Positions 48,502 to 59,665 are shown, numbered from the stretch's first letter. The stretch: DNA of 64,000 bases from Paracidovorax oryzae ATCC 19882 (GCF_000687165.1 NZ_JMKU01000002.1:186001-250000), one strand, 5' to 3'. Program-made: numbers and translations. The notes: generated from the sequence alone by a model not told the origin.

Positions 48502-48546
48502 ACGCCCCGCGCGGCAGGGCCCTTGCGGGCTGCCGGTGCGGGGCGT
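48502..48546 (-). terminator. long imperfect hairpin after nrdB
   Basis: ACGCCCCGC (48502-48510) pairs with GCGGGGCGT (48538-48546), and inner bases GCGGCAGGGC pair partly with the GGGCTGCCG side. It lies 36 nt downstream of the nrdB stop and before the histone-like gene. No long U-tract follows. Confidence 0.45.
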
Positions 48547-48582
48547 GGAATGAAAATACATGGCCTGGAATGACGGGATCGA

Positions 48583-49782
48583 CTAATCCCAGGACAGTGC
48601 GCCGCCGGACTGGTACTCGATGACGCGCGTCTCGAAGAAGTTGCGTTCCTTCTTCAGGTCGATCATCTCGCTCATCCAGGGGAAGGGGTTCTCTTCGTTG
48701 GGGAAGAGCGCCTCCAGGCCGATCTGCGTGGCGCGCCGGTTGGCGATGTAGCGCAGGTAGCCCTTGAACATCGAGGCGTTCATGCCCAGCACGCCGCGGG
48801 GCATGGTGTCTTCCGCGTACTGGTACTCCAGCTCGACGGCCTTCATGAACAGGCCCTTGATCTCTTCCTTGAACTCCGCGGTCCAGAGGTGCGGGTTCTC
48901 CAGCTTGAGCTGGTTGATCAGGTCGATGCCGAAGTTGCAGTGCATGGACTCGTCGCGCAGGATGTACTGGTACTGCTCGGCGGCGCCGGTCATCTTGTTC
49001 TGGCGGCCCAGCGCGAGGATCTGCGTGAAGCCGACGTAGAAGAACAGGCCTTCCATCAGGCAGGCGAACACGATGAGCGACTTCAGCAGGGTCTGGTCGG
49101 TCTCGGGCGTGCCGGTCTTGAAGTCGGGGTCCATGATCGCCTCGATGAAGGGGATCAGGAACTCGTCCTTGTTGCGGATCGAATCGACCTCGTTGTAGGC
49201 GTTGAAGATCTCGCTCTCGTCCAGGCCGAGCGACTCGACGATGTACTGGTAGGCGTGCGTGTGGATGGCTTCCTCGAAGGCCTGGCGCAGCAGGAACTGG
49301 CGGCACTCGGGTGCGGTGATGTGGCGGTACGTGCCCAGCACGATGTTGTTGGCGGCCAGCGAATCGGCGGTCACGAAGAAGCCGAGGTTGCGCTTGACGA
49401 TGCGGCGCTCGTCCTCGGTCAGGCCGTTCGGGTCCTTCCACAGCGCGATGTCGCGGGTCATGTTGACCTCCTGCGGCATCCAGTGGTTCGCGCAGGTGGC
49501 CAGGTACTTTTCCCAGGCCCACTTGTACTTGAAGGGAACGAGCTGGTTGACGTCGGTCTGGCCGTTGATGATGCGCTTGTCGGCGGCATTCACGCGGCGG
49601 TGCTGGACGGGCGTCGCGGCAGCGGAAGGCGCGGCCGCGGCGAGCGGCGCGAAGGCGGCCACGGGCTGCAGTGCCGTGCTCTGGAAAGACGCGGGAGGCG
49701 CCATGTCGGGACGGTGGCTTTGCAGACCGCCGTCCGGAGTTTTCTGCGATGAGGGCTTGACTTCTTCGTCCCAGTTCAGCAT
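48583..49782 (-). CDS. nrdB: NrdB, class Ia ribonucleotide reductase small subunit
   Basis: A 399-aa diiron-tyrosyl radical protein. Iron ligand helices are visible: a Glu-rich [20 protein letters not shown] and the RDESMHCNF block, plus [12 protein letters not shown]. The N-terminal ~80 residues are Ala/Pro-rich and specific to this group; the core starts at [18 protein letters not shown]. It makes deoxyribonucleotides with NrdA. The start MLNWDEEVK at 49782 is chosen over an upstream ATG that lies inside the intergenic hairpin region. Expression probably depends on the nrdA promoter. Confidence 0.95.
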   Translation of the reverse strand: MLNWDEEVKPSSQKTPDGGLQSHRPDMAPPASFQSTALQPVAAFAPLAAAAPSAAATPVQHRRVNAADKRIINGQTDVNQLVPFKYKWAWEKYLATCANHWMPQEVNMTRDIALWKDPNGLTEDERRIVKRNLGFFVTADSLAANNIVLGTYRHITAPECRQFLLRQAFEEAIHTHAYQYIVESLGLDESEIFNAYNEVDSIRNKDEFLIPFIEAIMDPDFKTGTPETDQTLLKSLIVFACLMEGLFFYVGFTQILALGRQNKMTGAAEQYQYILRDESMHCNFGIDLINQLKLENPHLWTAEFKEEIKGLFMKAVELEYQYAEDTMPRGVLGMNASMFKGYLRYIANRRATQIGLEALFPNEENPFPWMSEMIDLKKERNFFETRVIEYQSGGALSWD

Positions 49783-49875
49783 AGGTCTTCCAATGGTCGG
49801 ATTATGAAAGCAGCGCTGCAAAAATAAAAGCGCCGCAGCGTGGCGCAGCGATGTTTTTGTTGCTTCAGAGCACAT

Positions 49876-49908
49876 GCGAGGAAGGTCCCGCATGGGGACC
49901 TTCCTCGC
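49876..49908 (-). other. 14-bp perfect hairpin between nrdA and nrdB
   Basis: GCGAGGAAGGTCCC (49876-49889) pairs perfectly with GGGACCTTCCTCGC (49895-49908) around GCATG. No U-tract follows on the minus strand. It may be a processing or stability element, or a partial terminator that sets the NrdA:NrdB ratio. Confidence 0.6.
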
Positions 49909-49919
49909 GTCGCATCACA

Positions 49920-52871
49920 TCACTGGCACGCTTCGCAGGTCGGGTCGTCGATGGCGCAGAACTTCACGTCGGTCGCGGGCAGCGCGGCGGCCTGCGATTG
50001 CGCTGCGGCGGCCGCCGCATCGAGCGCGCCGGGGCGTGCGGCGCCGTTGCCGGCGGCCTGCATCGCGCCATCGCTGCCCGACGAAACGGCGTTGAGCTGG
50101 CGCGTGTTCACGGTGCTCATCTCGACGTGCGTCGCGCTCTGCGTGCGCAGGTAATACGTGGTCTTGAGGCCGCGCACCCAGGCGAGCTTGTAGGTCTCGT
50201 CGAGCTTCTTGCCGGAAGCGCCGGCCATGTAGATGTTCAGGCTCTGCGCCTGGTCGATCCACTTCTGGCGGCGCGATGCGGCTTCGACCAGCCACGTGGG
50301 CGCCACTTCGAAGGCCGTGGAATAGAGCGCCTTCACGTCCTGCGGCACGCGGTCGATCGGGTGCAGCGAGCCCTTGAAGTGCTTGAGGTCCATGACCATC
50401 ACGTCGTCCCACAGGCCCAGGCGCTTGAGGTCGCGCACGAGGTAGCCGTTGATGACGGTGAACTCGCCCGACAGGTTCGACTTGACCGACAGGTTGCCGA
50501 AGGACGGCTCGATCGAGGCGTCCACGCCGACGATGTTGGATATGGTGGCCGTGGGCGCGATGGCCACGCAGTTGGAGTTGCGCATGCCGTCGCGGGCGAT
50601 CTTCTGGCGCAGCGCGTCCCAGTCGAGGGTGGCGGCGCGGTCCACTTCCACGTAGCCGCCGCGGGCCTTCTCCAGCAGGTCGAGCGTGTCGATCGGCAGG
50701 ATGCCGCGGTCCCACAGCGAGCCGGGGTAGCTGGAGTACTTGCCACGCTCCTGCGCGAGCTCGGTGGAGGCCCAGTAGGCGTAGTAGCAGATCGCTTCCA
50801 TCGAGCGGTCGGCGAATTCCACCGCGGCCTGCGAGGCGTAGGGAATGCGCAGCTCGTACAGGCTGTCCTGGAAGGCCATCAGGCCCAGGCCCACCGGGCG
50901 GTGGCGCATGTTGGAGTTGCGTGCCTTCTCGACCGCGTAGTAGTTGATGTCGATCACGTTGTCGAGCATGCGCATGGCCGTGGAGATGGTCTTGCGCAGC
51001 TTGGCGTGGTCGAGCTCCTTGCCGTTCGGGCCGTCCTTGAGGTGGCGCACGAGGTTCACCGAGCCGAGGTTGCACACGGCGGTTTCGGCATCGCTGGTGT
51101 TGAGCGTGATCTCGGTGCAGAGGTTGGACGAATGCACCACGCCGGCATGCTGCTGGGGCGAGCGCACGTTGCAGGCGTCCTTGAACGTGATCCAGGGGTG
51201 GCCGGTCTCGAACAGCATCGTGAGGATCTTGCGCCACAGGTCGGTGGCCTGCAGGGTGCGCGAGGGCTTGATCTCGCCGCGCGCGGCCTTCTCTTCGTAG
51301 GCGACGTACGCCTTTTCGAAGTCGGCGCCGAACAGGTCGTGCAGGTCCGGCACGGAAGAGGGCGAGAACAGCGTCCAGGTGCCCTTTTCCATCACGCGGC
51401 GCATGAACAGGTCGGGGATCCAGTTGGCCGTGTTCATGTCGTGCGTGCGGCGGCGGTCGTCGCCGGTGTTCTTGCGCAGCTCCAGGAACTCCTCGATGTC
51501 GAGGTGCCAGGTCTCCAGGTAGGTGCAGACGGCGCCCTTGCGCTTGCCGCCCTGGTTCACGGCCACGGCCGTGTCGTTCACCACCTTGAGGAACGGCACC
51601 ACGCCCTGCGATTCGCCGTTCGTGCCCTTGATGTGCGAGCCGAGCGCACGCACGCGGGTCCAGTCGTTGCCCAGGCCGCCCGCGAACTTGGAGAGCAGGG
51701 CGTTTTCCTTGATGGATTCGTAGATGCCGTCGAGGTCGTCGGGCACCGTGGTCAGGTAGCAGGACGAGAGCTGCGAGCGCAGCGTGCCGCTGTTGAAGAG
51801 CGTGGGCGTGCTCGACATGAAGTCGAACGACGACAGCACTTCGTAGAACTCGATGGCACGGGCCTCGCGGTCGGGCTCGTTCAGCGCCAGGCCCATGGCC
51901 ACGCGCATGAAGAAGCACTGGGGCAGCTCGATGCGGGTCTTGCGCACGTGCAGGAAGTAGCGGTCGTACAGGGTCTGCAGGCCCAGGTAGTCGAACTGCT
52001 GGTCGCGGCCGGCATCGAGCGCGGCGCCCAGGCGCACCAGGTCGTACTGCAGCAGGCGGGGGTCGAGCAACTCGTTGTCCACGCCCTTCTGGATGAACTG
52101 CGGGAAGTAGGCGGCATAGGCCGGGCCCATGTCGGCGGGCACCACGTCCTGGCCCAGCACCTCGCGCACGATGGTGTGCAGCAGCAGGCGGGCGGTGGCG
52201 TAGGTGTAGTCGGGGTCCTTCTCAATCAGCGTGCGCGCGGCCAGGATGGAGGCCTTGTACACCTCGTCCATCGGGACGCCGTCATACAGGTTGCGCAGCG
52301 TCTCGGCCACGATGGGCGCTGCATGCACGTCTGCGCCCAGGTTGGCGCAGGCGGAATCGATCAGGCCGCGCAGGCGGGCTTCGTCGAGCGGCACGCGCTG
52401 GCCGTTGTCGATCACGTGCAGCACCGGCGTGGAGGGCGCGGGCTGGCGGTCGTGCTGCTGGTGCGCGCGCTCCTGGGTGCGGCGCTCGCGGTAGAGCACG
52501 TAGGCGCGGGCGACTTCATGGTGGCCGCCGCGCATGAGGCTCAGCTCCACGTTGTCCTGCACGTCCTCGATGTGGAACGTGCCGCCGCCCGGACGCGAGC
52601 GCATGAGCGCACGCACCACGGACTGGGTCAGGGTGTCCACCGTCTCGCGCACGCTGGCAGAGGCAGCGCCCTGGGTGCCGTGCACCGCGAGGAAGGCCTT
52701 CATCATGGCCACGGCGATCTTCTGCGGCTCGAACGGCACGACCGCGCCGTTGCGGCGGATGATCTGGTAGTGCGAGAGCGGGTGGCCGCCGGCCGCGGGC
52801 TCGGTGCCCTGCGCCGTGGGCGTCTGGTCGGGTGCGGTCGTGGCGGATGAAGGGCTCAGCGCAGGCTGCAT
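49920..52871 (-). CDS. nrdA: NrdA, class Ia ribonucleotide reductase large subunit
   Basis: Reduces ribonucleoside diphosphates. The 983-aa protein is longer than E. coli NrdA (761) through an N-terminal leader (about 1-35) and a Gln/Ala-rich tail. An ATP-cone lies at about 38-130 (IIRRNGAVVPFEPQKIAVAM). Active-site parts include SSCYLTTVPDD, NLCTEITLNTSD and the finger-loop region, and the tail ends in CEACQ, the CxxC that exchanges disulfides with thioredoxin. The start at 52871 is preferred over one 18 codons upstream. Two NrdR boxes lie 80-130 nt upstream. Confidence 0.95.
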   Translation of the reverse strand: MQPALSPSSATTAPDQTPTAQGTEPAAGGHPLSHYQIIRRNGAVVPFEPQKIAVAMMKAFLAVHGTQGAASASVRETVDTLTQSVVRALMRSRPGGGTFHIEDVQDNVELSLMRGGHHEVARAYVLYRERRTQERAHQQHDRQPAPSTPVLHVIDNGQRVPLDEARLRGLIDSACANLGADVHAAPIVAETLRNLYDGVPMDEVYKASILAARTLIEKDPDYTYATARLLLHTIVREVLGQDVVPADMGPAYAAYFPQFIQKGVDNELLDPRLLQYDLVRLGAALDAGRDQQFDYLGLQTLYDRYFLHVRKTRIELPQCFFMRVAMGLALNEPDREARAIEFYEVLSSFDFMSSTPTLFNSGTLRSQLSSCYLTTVPDDLDGIYESIKENALLSKFAGGLGNDWTRVRALGSHIKGTNGESQGVVPFLKVVNDTAVAVNQGGKRKGAVCTYLETWHLDIEEFLELRKNTGDDRRRTHDMNTANWIPDLFMRRVMEKGTWTLFSPSSVPDLHDLFGADFEKAYVAYEEKAARGEIKPSRTLQATDLWRKILTMLFETGHPWITFKDACNVRSPQQHAGVVHSSNLCTEITLNTSDAETAVCNLGSVNLVRHLKDGPNGKELDHAKLRKTISTAMRMLDNVIDINYYAVEKARNSNMRHRPVGLGLMAFQDSLYELRIPYASQAAVEFADRSMEAICYYAYWASTELAQERGKYSSYPGSLWDRGILPIDTLDLLEKARGGYVEVDRAATLDWDALRQKIARDGMRNSNCVAIAPTATISNIVGVDASIEPSFGNLSVKSNLSGEFTVINGYLVRDLKRLGLWDDVMVMDLKHFKGSLHPIDRVPQDVKALYSTAFEVAPTWLVEAASRRQKWIDQAQSLNIYMAGASGKKLDETYKLAWVRGLKTTYYLRTQSATHVEMSTVNTRQLNAVSSGSDGAMQAAGNGAARPGALDAAAAAAQSQAAALPATDVKFCAIDDPTCEACQ

Positions 52872-52951
52872 ACAGGAAACCTCGGTGGATGGGGTGGCAG
52901 AAAAAGGACGGTGGTGTAGGCGCACACCGCCTGTTGATTGCGTAATGCGAA

Positions 52952-52999
52952 ACGCTATAGGTAGTGGTCACATGACTACCTGGGCACTACATGTAGTGT
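52952..52999 (-). promoter_or_regulatory. pair of NrdR boxes upstream of nrdA
   Basis: Box 1 is ACGCTATAGGTAGTGG (52952-52967) and box 2 is GCACTACATGTAGTGT (52984-52999). They match the known ACACTATATATAGTGT consensus at 12 and 13 of 16 positions. Their 32-bp spacing is the usual three helical turns for NrdR pairs. NrdR would repress nrdAB when dATP is high. Confidence 0.8.
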
Positions 53000-53239
53000 A
53001 TCTCTTGAAATTCGATGCGTGTAGCCGAGCGATGTTTCCATGCGTTGGCACGCGGGTGGCGAAGCGGTCCTGCAAGCCGCGCCGGTTGGTGGTTCCGGCG
53101 TGCGGCGCAAGGCCTGGCGCGTGTTGCGGGACCGGAGCGCGGTGCGGGCCGGCGCCAGTGCTGGTGGGGCGCAAGGGGAGCGAGTGTCGCGATTTGCCCT
53201 CGTCCGCGCCAGCGCTTCGGGAAAACCCTTGCTCGCCGG
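53000..53239. other. intergenic region between nrdA promoter and ampD
   Basis: This 240-nt stretch lies upstream of nrdA and downstream of ampD, which both run on the minus strand. It is G+C-rich and contains several short GGCGCGTG-like words, but I see no gene, terminator with a U-tract, or recognisable repeat. The nrdA promoter must lie near 52940-53010. Confidence 0.4.
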
Positions 53240-53861
53240 TCAGAAGGGCTTGACTTGCGGCGGAAAGGCGATGCGCGCGCTGCCGAGTCGGGACTGCAGT
53301 TCGTGCCAGTCGAACCCCGGCCCGGGGTCCTGCTTGCGTCCGGGGGCGACGTGCTCGTGGCCCGCGACGTGGGCCACGGGGTAGCGTTGCGCGATGGCCC
53401 GGCACAGCGCTCCGAGCGCCTCGTACTGGGCGGGCTCGAAGGTGTCGCCTTCCAGGCCTTCCAGTTCGATGCCGATCGAGTCATCGTTGCAGTTGTCCCG
53501 GCCCCGGTAGGCGGACGGGCCCGCATGCCATGCGCGGTCGCCGCAGTCCACGAACTGCCACAGCCGTCCGCCGCGCTCGATGAAGAAGTGGGCCGATACC
53601 TCCAGGCCGCGGATGCCGGCGTAGTAGGGGTGGGCCTCCCAGTCCAGCGCATTGGTGAACAGGCGCTGGACTTCGCCAGTGCCGTATTCGCCCGGGGGCA
53701 GGCTGATGGAATGCACCACGATGAGGTCGATGGCGGCCTGGGCGGGGCGGGGCCCGAAGTTCGGCGAGGGCAGGGCCGTGGCGGGCAGGTACCAGCCGCC
53801 GTTCCAGCGCGGGCCGGCCTCGCCCGGGCCGCTGCCGGGCCCCGGCACATCGTTCACCAGG

Positions 53862-53875
<14 letters not shown>
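53240..53875 (-). CDS. ampD: AmpD, 1,6-anhydro-MurNAc-L-alanine amidase
   Basis: A cytoplasmic zinc amidase of 211 aa that strips peptides from anhydro-muropeptides in cell wall recycling. Zinc ligands are seen as His in IVVHSISLPPGEYG, His in GHEHVAPGRKQDPGPGFDW and Asp in the same block, and AWHAGPSAYRGRDNCND is the substrate wall. The start overlaps the pilR stop by 14 nt. With mpl (39403) it forms the recycling route, and in species with ampR it also affects beta-lactamase induction, which is not visible here. Confidence 0.94.
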
Positions 53876-55325
<1,450 letters not shown>

Positions 55326-55345
55326 GGCGGAGCGGGCAGGCAGTG

Positions 55346-57055
55346 TCAGACGACGATTGTGTCAAACAGCGTGGACGATGGCCCGCCCGGCCTGGCGGCG
55401 CGGCGGAAGGCCACCGTGAATGCGTTGCCGCCGATGGCCCCGCGCTCCAGCACCCGCGTGAGCCGCTGGTAGCCGACGGAGGCGCCATGGCGCTGGCAGA
55501 GTTCGCGGCAGATGTAGAGGCCCAGGCCGCTGGAGCGGCTCTCGGACGAGAAGAACGGCTCGAACAGGTGGCGCTCCACGGTCTTGTCCAGTGGCGCGCC
55601 GTCGCTCCAGACCTGCAGGTGGGCCTGGCCTCCGGCATTGGTATAGGTGGAAATGCACAGCGAGTCCGGCTCGGCGCCCATGTAGCGCAGGGCATTGTCC
55701 AGCAGGTTCACCAGCACGCGCCGCAGGTGGTCGGCGTCGAATTCCACCTGCGTGCCCGCCGCATGCAGCGACAGCTGGGCGCGGCGGCTGTGCGGGTTGT
55801 GCGACTGCCAGTCCCGGCATACCTGGGCCACCGAGTCGTCCAGCGGCAGCGTGCCGGCGGGGGCATGGTCGATCTGGTGCTGCACGCGCGCGATGTCCAG
55901 CACCTCCTCCGCGATGCGGGCGAGCCGGTCGGCGTTCTGCTGCACCATGTGGGCGAGCCGCCGGTGCGCCGGGTCGGACAGGTCTTCCTCCAGCAGCGCG
56001 TTGGCCTGCACGATGGCGGCCAGCGGATTGCGGATCTCGTGGGCCACGGCGGCGGACATGCGGCCCATGGCGGCCAGCTTCTCGGTGCGCAGGCGCGCCT
56101 CCATCTCGCGCAGGTCGTGCAGGAACATGACGCACATCTGCGCACCACCGGTGTCGAGCGCGATCAGGGGCGAGGCCGTGAGCCAGGTCCGCACGTGCAG
56201 CGCGAGCGGGCTCTGGCCCGGCTGCAGGATGTCCACGTCGGCGCCCTGCGGCTGCGCCAGGAGGAAGGTCTGCCGGGCCATGTCGAGCAGGGGGGCCCAC
56301 GACGGCGAACTCGTGAGCGGGAAGGGCGGGGCGGGCTGGGGCGATTCGCCGAGCAGCAGCAGCGCGGCCGGGTTGGCGAGGCGGACGGTGTCGCGGCCGT
56401 CCACCACGATCACGCCGTCGGAGAGGTGGTCGATCACCAGTGCGCTCACCTGCTCCTGCAGCTTCGCCGCGAGCTGGCCTTCCAGCGCCAGCTGCTGCTC
56501 GCGGTGCAGGCGCGTGGCCAATTGGTGCACGAGGTAGGCGACGATGAAGTAGCCGGTGCCTGTCAGCGCCGCCTGGAAGTAGCGCTGCGTCGATTCGGCC
56601 GTGCCCGCGCCGCCCAGCCACCAGGTCCAGGCCAGCAGCAGCAGGGTGGCGGCCGCGGTCGTGCCCAGGGCCAGGGTGAGGGTGCCCAGCACGCCCGCCA
56701 TCAGGATGGGCAGGCCGAACAGGGGCGTGTAGTTCATCGTGCCCGACTGCAGCATCTGCAGGCTGGCGATCAGCGCCAGGTCCACCCCGATGGTGGGCAG
56801 CCAGCGGATGCCGGCCTGCGGCGGGGGCGGCTTCTCGCCCGAGATGGCCAGCGTCATGACCGCCGCCAGCAGGTAGAGCGTGCACAGCCCCGTCAGGGCC
56901 GGGCCGGCGCCCTGGTTGAAGGCGAAACCCAGGGCCTGCAGCAGCAGCAGGGCCACGGCCACCACGACGCGGCCGGCGAGGAAGCTGGTCCACAGGCGCG
57001 CGAACGGCGGATCCGCCACGGGCACCTGCAGGGTGGAGTGGGACCACTGGGACAC
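55346..57055 (-). CDS. pilS: PilS, membrane histidine kinase
   Basis: A 569-aa sensor kinase. About six membrane helices fill residues 20-195, a PAS-like domain lies at about 215-320, the phosphoacceptor His is in AAVAHEIRNPLAAI, and the ATPase domain has LLDNALRY and GLGLYICREL. PilS senses pilin levels in the membrane in Pseudomonas. The start is a GTG at 57055. It lies 9 nt after the PP0621-like gene and is first of the pilS-pilR pair. Confidence 0.9.
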   Translation of the reverse strand: MSQWSHSTLQVPVADPPFARLWTSFLAGRVVVAVALLLLQALGFAFNQGAGPALTGLCTLYLLAAVMTLAISGEKPPPPQAGIRWLPTIGVDLALIASLQMLQSGTMNYTPLFGLPILMAGVLGTLTLALGTTAAATLLLLAWTWWLGGAGTAESTQRYFQAALTGTGYFIVAYLVHQLATRLHREQQLALEGQLAAKLQEQVSALVIDHLSDGVIVVDGRDTVRLANPAALLLLGESPQPAPPFPLTSSPSWAPLLDMARQTFLLAQPQGADVDILQPGQSPLALHVRTWLTASPLIALDTGGAQMCVMFLHDLREMEARLRTEKLAAMGRMSAAVAHEIRNPLAAIVQANALLEEDLSDPAHRRLAHMVQQNADRLARIAEEVLDIARVQHQIDHAPAGTLPLDDSVAQVCRDWQSHNPHSRRAQLSLHAAGTQVEFDADHLRRVLVNLLDNALRYMGAEPDSLCISTYTNAGGQAHLQVWSDGAPLDKTVERHLFEPFFSSESRSSGLGLYICRELCQRHGASVGYQRLTRVLERGAIGGNAFTVAFRRAARPGGPSSTLFDTIVV

Positions 57056-57064
57056 GCTGCGGCC

Positions 57065-57292
57065 CTAGCGGGGGCCCAGGCGCTGGTGCTCCGGGCCGCA
57101 GTAGGTGTGCCCGCCGTGCGCGAGCGCCTGAGAGGCCGGCACGTGCACCCCGCAGTGGGCACAGGGCACCATGTCCTGCGGTTTCGCCAGGCGGGCGCGG
57201 GCCTCGGTGCCGGCCACCTGGCCGCGCCGCGCGCCGCCGCGCCACAGCCAGAAGGCGACGGCCAGCACGAGCAGCAGCACGAGGTATTTCAC
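57065..57292 (-). CDS. PP0621-like small zinc-finger membrane protein
   Basis: A 75-aa protein. Residues 1-17 form one membrane helix (VKYLVLLLVLAVAFWLW), followed by a basic stretch and a cytosolic metal-binding end with CAHCGVHVPASQALAHGG and YCGPEHQ. It resembles the PP0621 family that often lies beside pilS and ccsA-like genes in betaproteobacteria. The start is a GTG overlapping the stop of the ccsA-like gene (GTGA). Its function is unknown. Confidence 0.75.
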   Translation of the reverse strand: MKYLVLLLVLAVAFWLWRGGARRGQVAGTEARARLAKPQDMVPCAHCGVHVPASQALAHGGHTYCGPEHQRLGPR

Positions 57293-58086
57293 AGCGAGCG
57301 CCCCAGCACCACTTCGAGCACGAAGCGCGATCCCACGTAGGCCAGCAGCAGCAGGCCGGCCCCGGCGTAGAGCACGCGCACGGCGATGCGGCCGCGCCAG
57401 CCGAACCGCGAGCGCCCGATGAGCAGCACGGCGAAGGTGAGCCACGAGAGCACGGAGAACACGGCCTTGTGGTCCCAGTTCCAGGCGCGGCCGTAGAGCG
57501 TTTCGCCGAACAGCAGGCCCGCCGCGAGCGTGGCGGTGAGCAGCACGAAGCCGGCCACGACGAAGCGGAACGTGAGCCGCTCCAGCGTGAGCAACGGCAC
57601 CCCGCTGCGCGGATCCGCCGCCTGGCGGATGCGGCGCTCGGCGCGGGTCATGAGCCAGGCGTGCACGACGGCCGCGGCGAAGAGGCCATAGGAGGCGATG
57701 CCCAGTGCGAGGTGCAGCGGCAGCCAGGCCGAGGCGTTCACGTGCAGCGGCTGCCCGGGGAACACCAGGGCCAGCAGCACCGCCGCGGCACCCAGGGCGG
57801 CGAGCATCCAGCGCGTGCGCATCTGCGGGAACACCTGGTGCTCGATCGCATAGACGGTGAGCACCAGCCAGGCCGTCATCGAGAGCGCGGGCGCGAAGCC
57901 GAAGCGGGGCGTGTCGCCCAGCAGGCTCCAGGCCAGCACCGCGGCGTGCAGCACCCAGGCCACCCACAGCGCGGCGCGGCCGCGTTCCGCGCCGATGCGG
58001 GCGGCCGCCAGGGCCGGTACCGCGTAGGCCAGCGCCGCGCCCAGGGAGAGCAGCCAGTGGGCGGGGGAGACGCTGGGTAAAATCAT
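57289..58086 (-). CDS. CcsA/YpjD-like cytochrome c assembly-family membrane protein
   Basis: A 265-aa protein with eight membrane helices and the CcsA/HemX-type tryptophan-rich and His blocks: AWLPLHLALGIASYGLFAAA and the conserved NWDHKAVFSVLSW. Such His residues coordinate heme in CcsA. YpjD-like members next to ffh are of unclear role and are not the system I CcmC/F. The start MILPSVS at 58086 is chosen over an upstream ATG. TAAACT (58100 to 58095, minus strand) ends 8 nt before it. It is divergent from ffh. Confidence 0.87.
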   Translation of the reverse strand: MILPSVSPAHWLLSLGAALAYAVPALAAARIGAERGRAALWVAWVLHAAVLAWSLLGDTPRFGFAPALSMTAWLVLTVYAIEHQVFPQMRTRWMLAALGAAAVLLALVFPGQPLHVNASAWLPLHLALGIASYGLFAAAVVHAWLMTRAERRIRQAADPRSGVPLLTLERLTFRFVVAGFVLLTATLAAGLLFGETLYGRAWNWDHKAVFSVLSWLTFAVLLIGRSRFGWRGRIAVRVLYAGAGLLLLAYVGSRFVLEVVLGRSL

Positions 58087-58166
58087 GGGCCCACAGTTTA
58101 GCCCGCCGCTGCCCAGGCGGACCGGCCCGGATGCAGCGTCCGGCCCGCCCAACCGGAATACGTCCC

Positions 58167-59546
58167 ATGGCATCCGCCCTCACCGAAAAACTCTCCCGGC
58201 TCGTCAAGGAGATGCGCGGCCAGGCCCGCATCACCGAATCCAACGTGCAGGACATGCTGCGCGAGGTGCGCATGGCGCTGCTGGAGGCCGACGTGGCCCT
58301 GCCGGTGGTGCGCGACTTCATCGCGCGCGTGAAGGAAAAGGCCCTCGGCCAGGAAGTGCTGGGCTCGCTCAAGCCCGGGCAGACGCTGGTCTCCATCGTG
58401 AACCGCGAACTGGCCGCGACCATGGGCGAGGGCGTGTCGGACATCAATCTCGCCGCCCAGCCCCCGGCCGTGATCCTGATGGCGGGCCTGCAGGGCGCCG
58501 GCAAGACGACCACCACGGCCAAGCTGGCCAAGCACCTGATCGAGAAGCGCAAGAAGAAGGTGCTCACCGTCTCCGGCGACGTGTACCGCCCGGCCGCCAT
58601 CGAGCAGCTCAAGACGGTGACGAAGCAGGCGGGCGCCGAATGGTTCCCCAGCACGCCCGACCAGAAGCCCCTGGACATCGCGCGTGCCGCGATCGACCAC
58701 GCCCGACGCCACTATTTCGACGTGCTGCTGGTCGATACGGCCGGCCGCCTCGCGATCGACGAGGCGCTCATGAACGAGATCAAGGAGCTGCACGCGGCCC
58801 TGAACCCCGTCGAGACGCTGTTCGTGGTCGATGCCATGCAGGGCCAGGATGCGGTCAACACGGCCAAGGCGTTCAAGGAGGCCCTGCCGCTCACGGGCAT
58901 CGTGCTGACCAAGCTCGACGGCGACTCCCGCGGCGGCGCGGCCCTGTCGGTGCGCCAGGTGACGGGCGCGCCCATCAAGTTCGCGGGCGTGTCCGAGAAG
59001 ATCGACGGCCTGGAAGTGTTCGACGCCGAACGCCATGCCGGTCGCGTGCTGGGCATGGGCGACATCGTGGCCCTGGTCGAGCAGGTGAGCGCGGGCGTCG
59101 ATCTGGAAGCCGCGCAGAAGCTGGCCGCCAAGGTCAAGAGTGGCGACGGCTTCGACCTGAACGACTTCCTCGGCCAGCTGCAGCAGATGAAGCAGATGGG
59201 CGGCATCTCCAGCCTCATGGACAAGCTGCCCTCCGAGCTGATGGCCAAGGCCGGCCAGGTGGACATGAACAAGGCCGAGAAGGACATCCGCCGCAAGGAA
59301 GGCATCATCCAGAGCATGACGCCCCAGGAGCGCCGCAAGCCCGAGATCATCAAGGCCACGCGCAAGAAGCGCATCGCGGCCGGCGCGGGCGTGCAGGTGC
59401 AGGAGGTGAACCGGCTGCTCAACGAGTTCGACCAGATGCAGGGCATGATGAAGAAGATGAAGGGCGGCGGCCTCATGAAGATGATGAAGAAGATGGGCGG
59501 CATGAAGGGCTTCGGCGGGGGCGGCATGCCCAAGCTGCCGTTCTGA
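58167..59546 (+). CDS. ffh: Ffh, signal recognition particle GTPase
   Basis: A 459-aa SRP54 homologue that binds signal sequences and 4.5S RNA and docks at FtsY. The N domain is about 1-90, the G domain has GLQGAGKTTTTAKLA, DTAGRLAIDE and TKLDGDSRGGA, and the C-terminal M domain is Met-rich (MQGMMKKMKGGGLMKMMKK). The ATG at 58167 is preferred over one 12 codons upstream. A terminator follows the stop by 39 nt. Confidence 0.97.
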   Translation: MASALTEKLSRLVKEMRGQARITESNVQDMLREVRMALLEADVALPVVRDFIARVKEKALGQEVLGSLKPGQTLVSIVNRELAATMGEGVSDINLAAQPPAVILMAGLQGAGKTTTTAKLAKHLIEKRKKKVLTVSGDVYRPAAIEQLKTVTKQAGAEWFPSTPDQKPLDIARAAIDHARRHYFDVLLVDTAGRLAIDEALMNEIKELHAALNPVETLFVVDAMQGQDAVNTAKAFKEALPLTGIVLTKLDGDSRGGAALSVRQVTGAPIKFAGVSEKIDGLEVFDAERHAGRVLGMGDIVALVEQVSAGVDLEAAQKLAAKVKSGDGFDLNDFLGQLQQMKQMGGISSLMDKLPSELMAKAGQVDMNKAEKDIRRKEGIIQSMTPQERRKPEIIKATRKKRIAAGAGVQVQEVNRLLNEFDQMQGMMKKMKGGGLMKMMKKMGGMKGFGGGGMPKLPF

Positions 59547-59584
59547 TCCTTCCCCCTGCCGCCTTCCGCCGGCACTCTCGACCC

Positions 59585-59609
59585 AGGCCCTGCACAGCAG
59601 GGCCTTTTT
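59585..59609 (+). terminator. intrinsic terminator after ffh
   Basis: AGGCCCTG (59585-59592) pairs with CAGGGCCT (59598-59605) around CACAG, followed by TTTTT. A classical rho-independent terminator. Confidence 0.9.
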
Positions 59610-59638
59610 CTTGGGCGCAGCCCTGCCGGCCGCCCATG

Positions 59639-59665
59639 AAAAAAGCCGGCCCAGAGGGCCGGCTT
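59639..59665 (-). terminator. intrinsic terminator after opgH
   Basis: AAGCCGGCCC (59643-59652) pairs with GGGCCGGCTT (59656-59665) around AGA. On the minus strand a run of U (59644-59639) follows, so it terminates opgH, which ends 41 nt upstream. Confidence 0.9.

Noticed and set aside
49783-49893. N-terminal extension of NrdB up to 49893
   Set aside because: The extra residues are coded by the intergenic hairpin region and are unlike any Nrd[10 protein letters not shown] is the better start.
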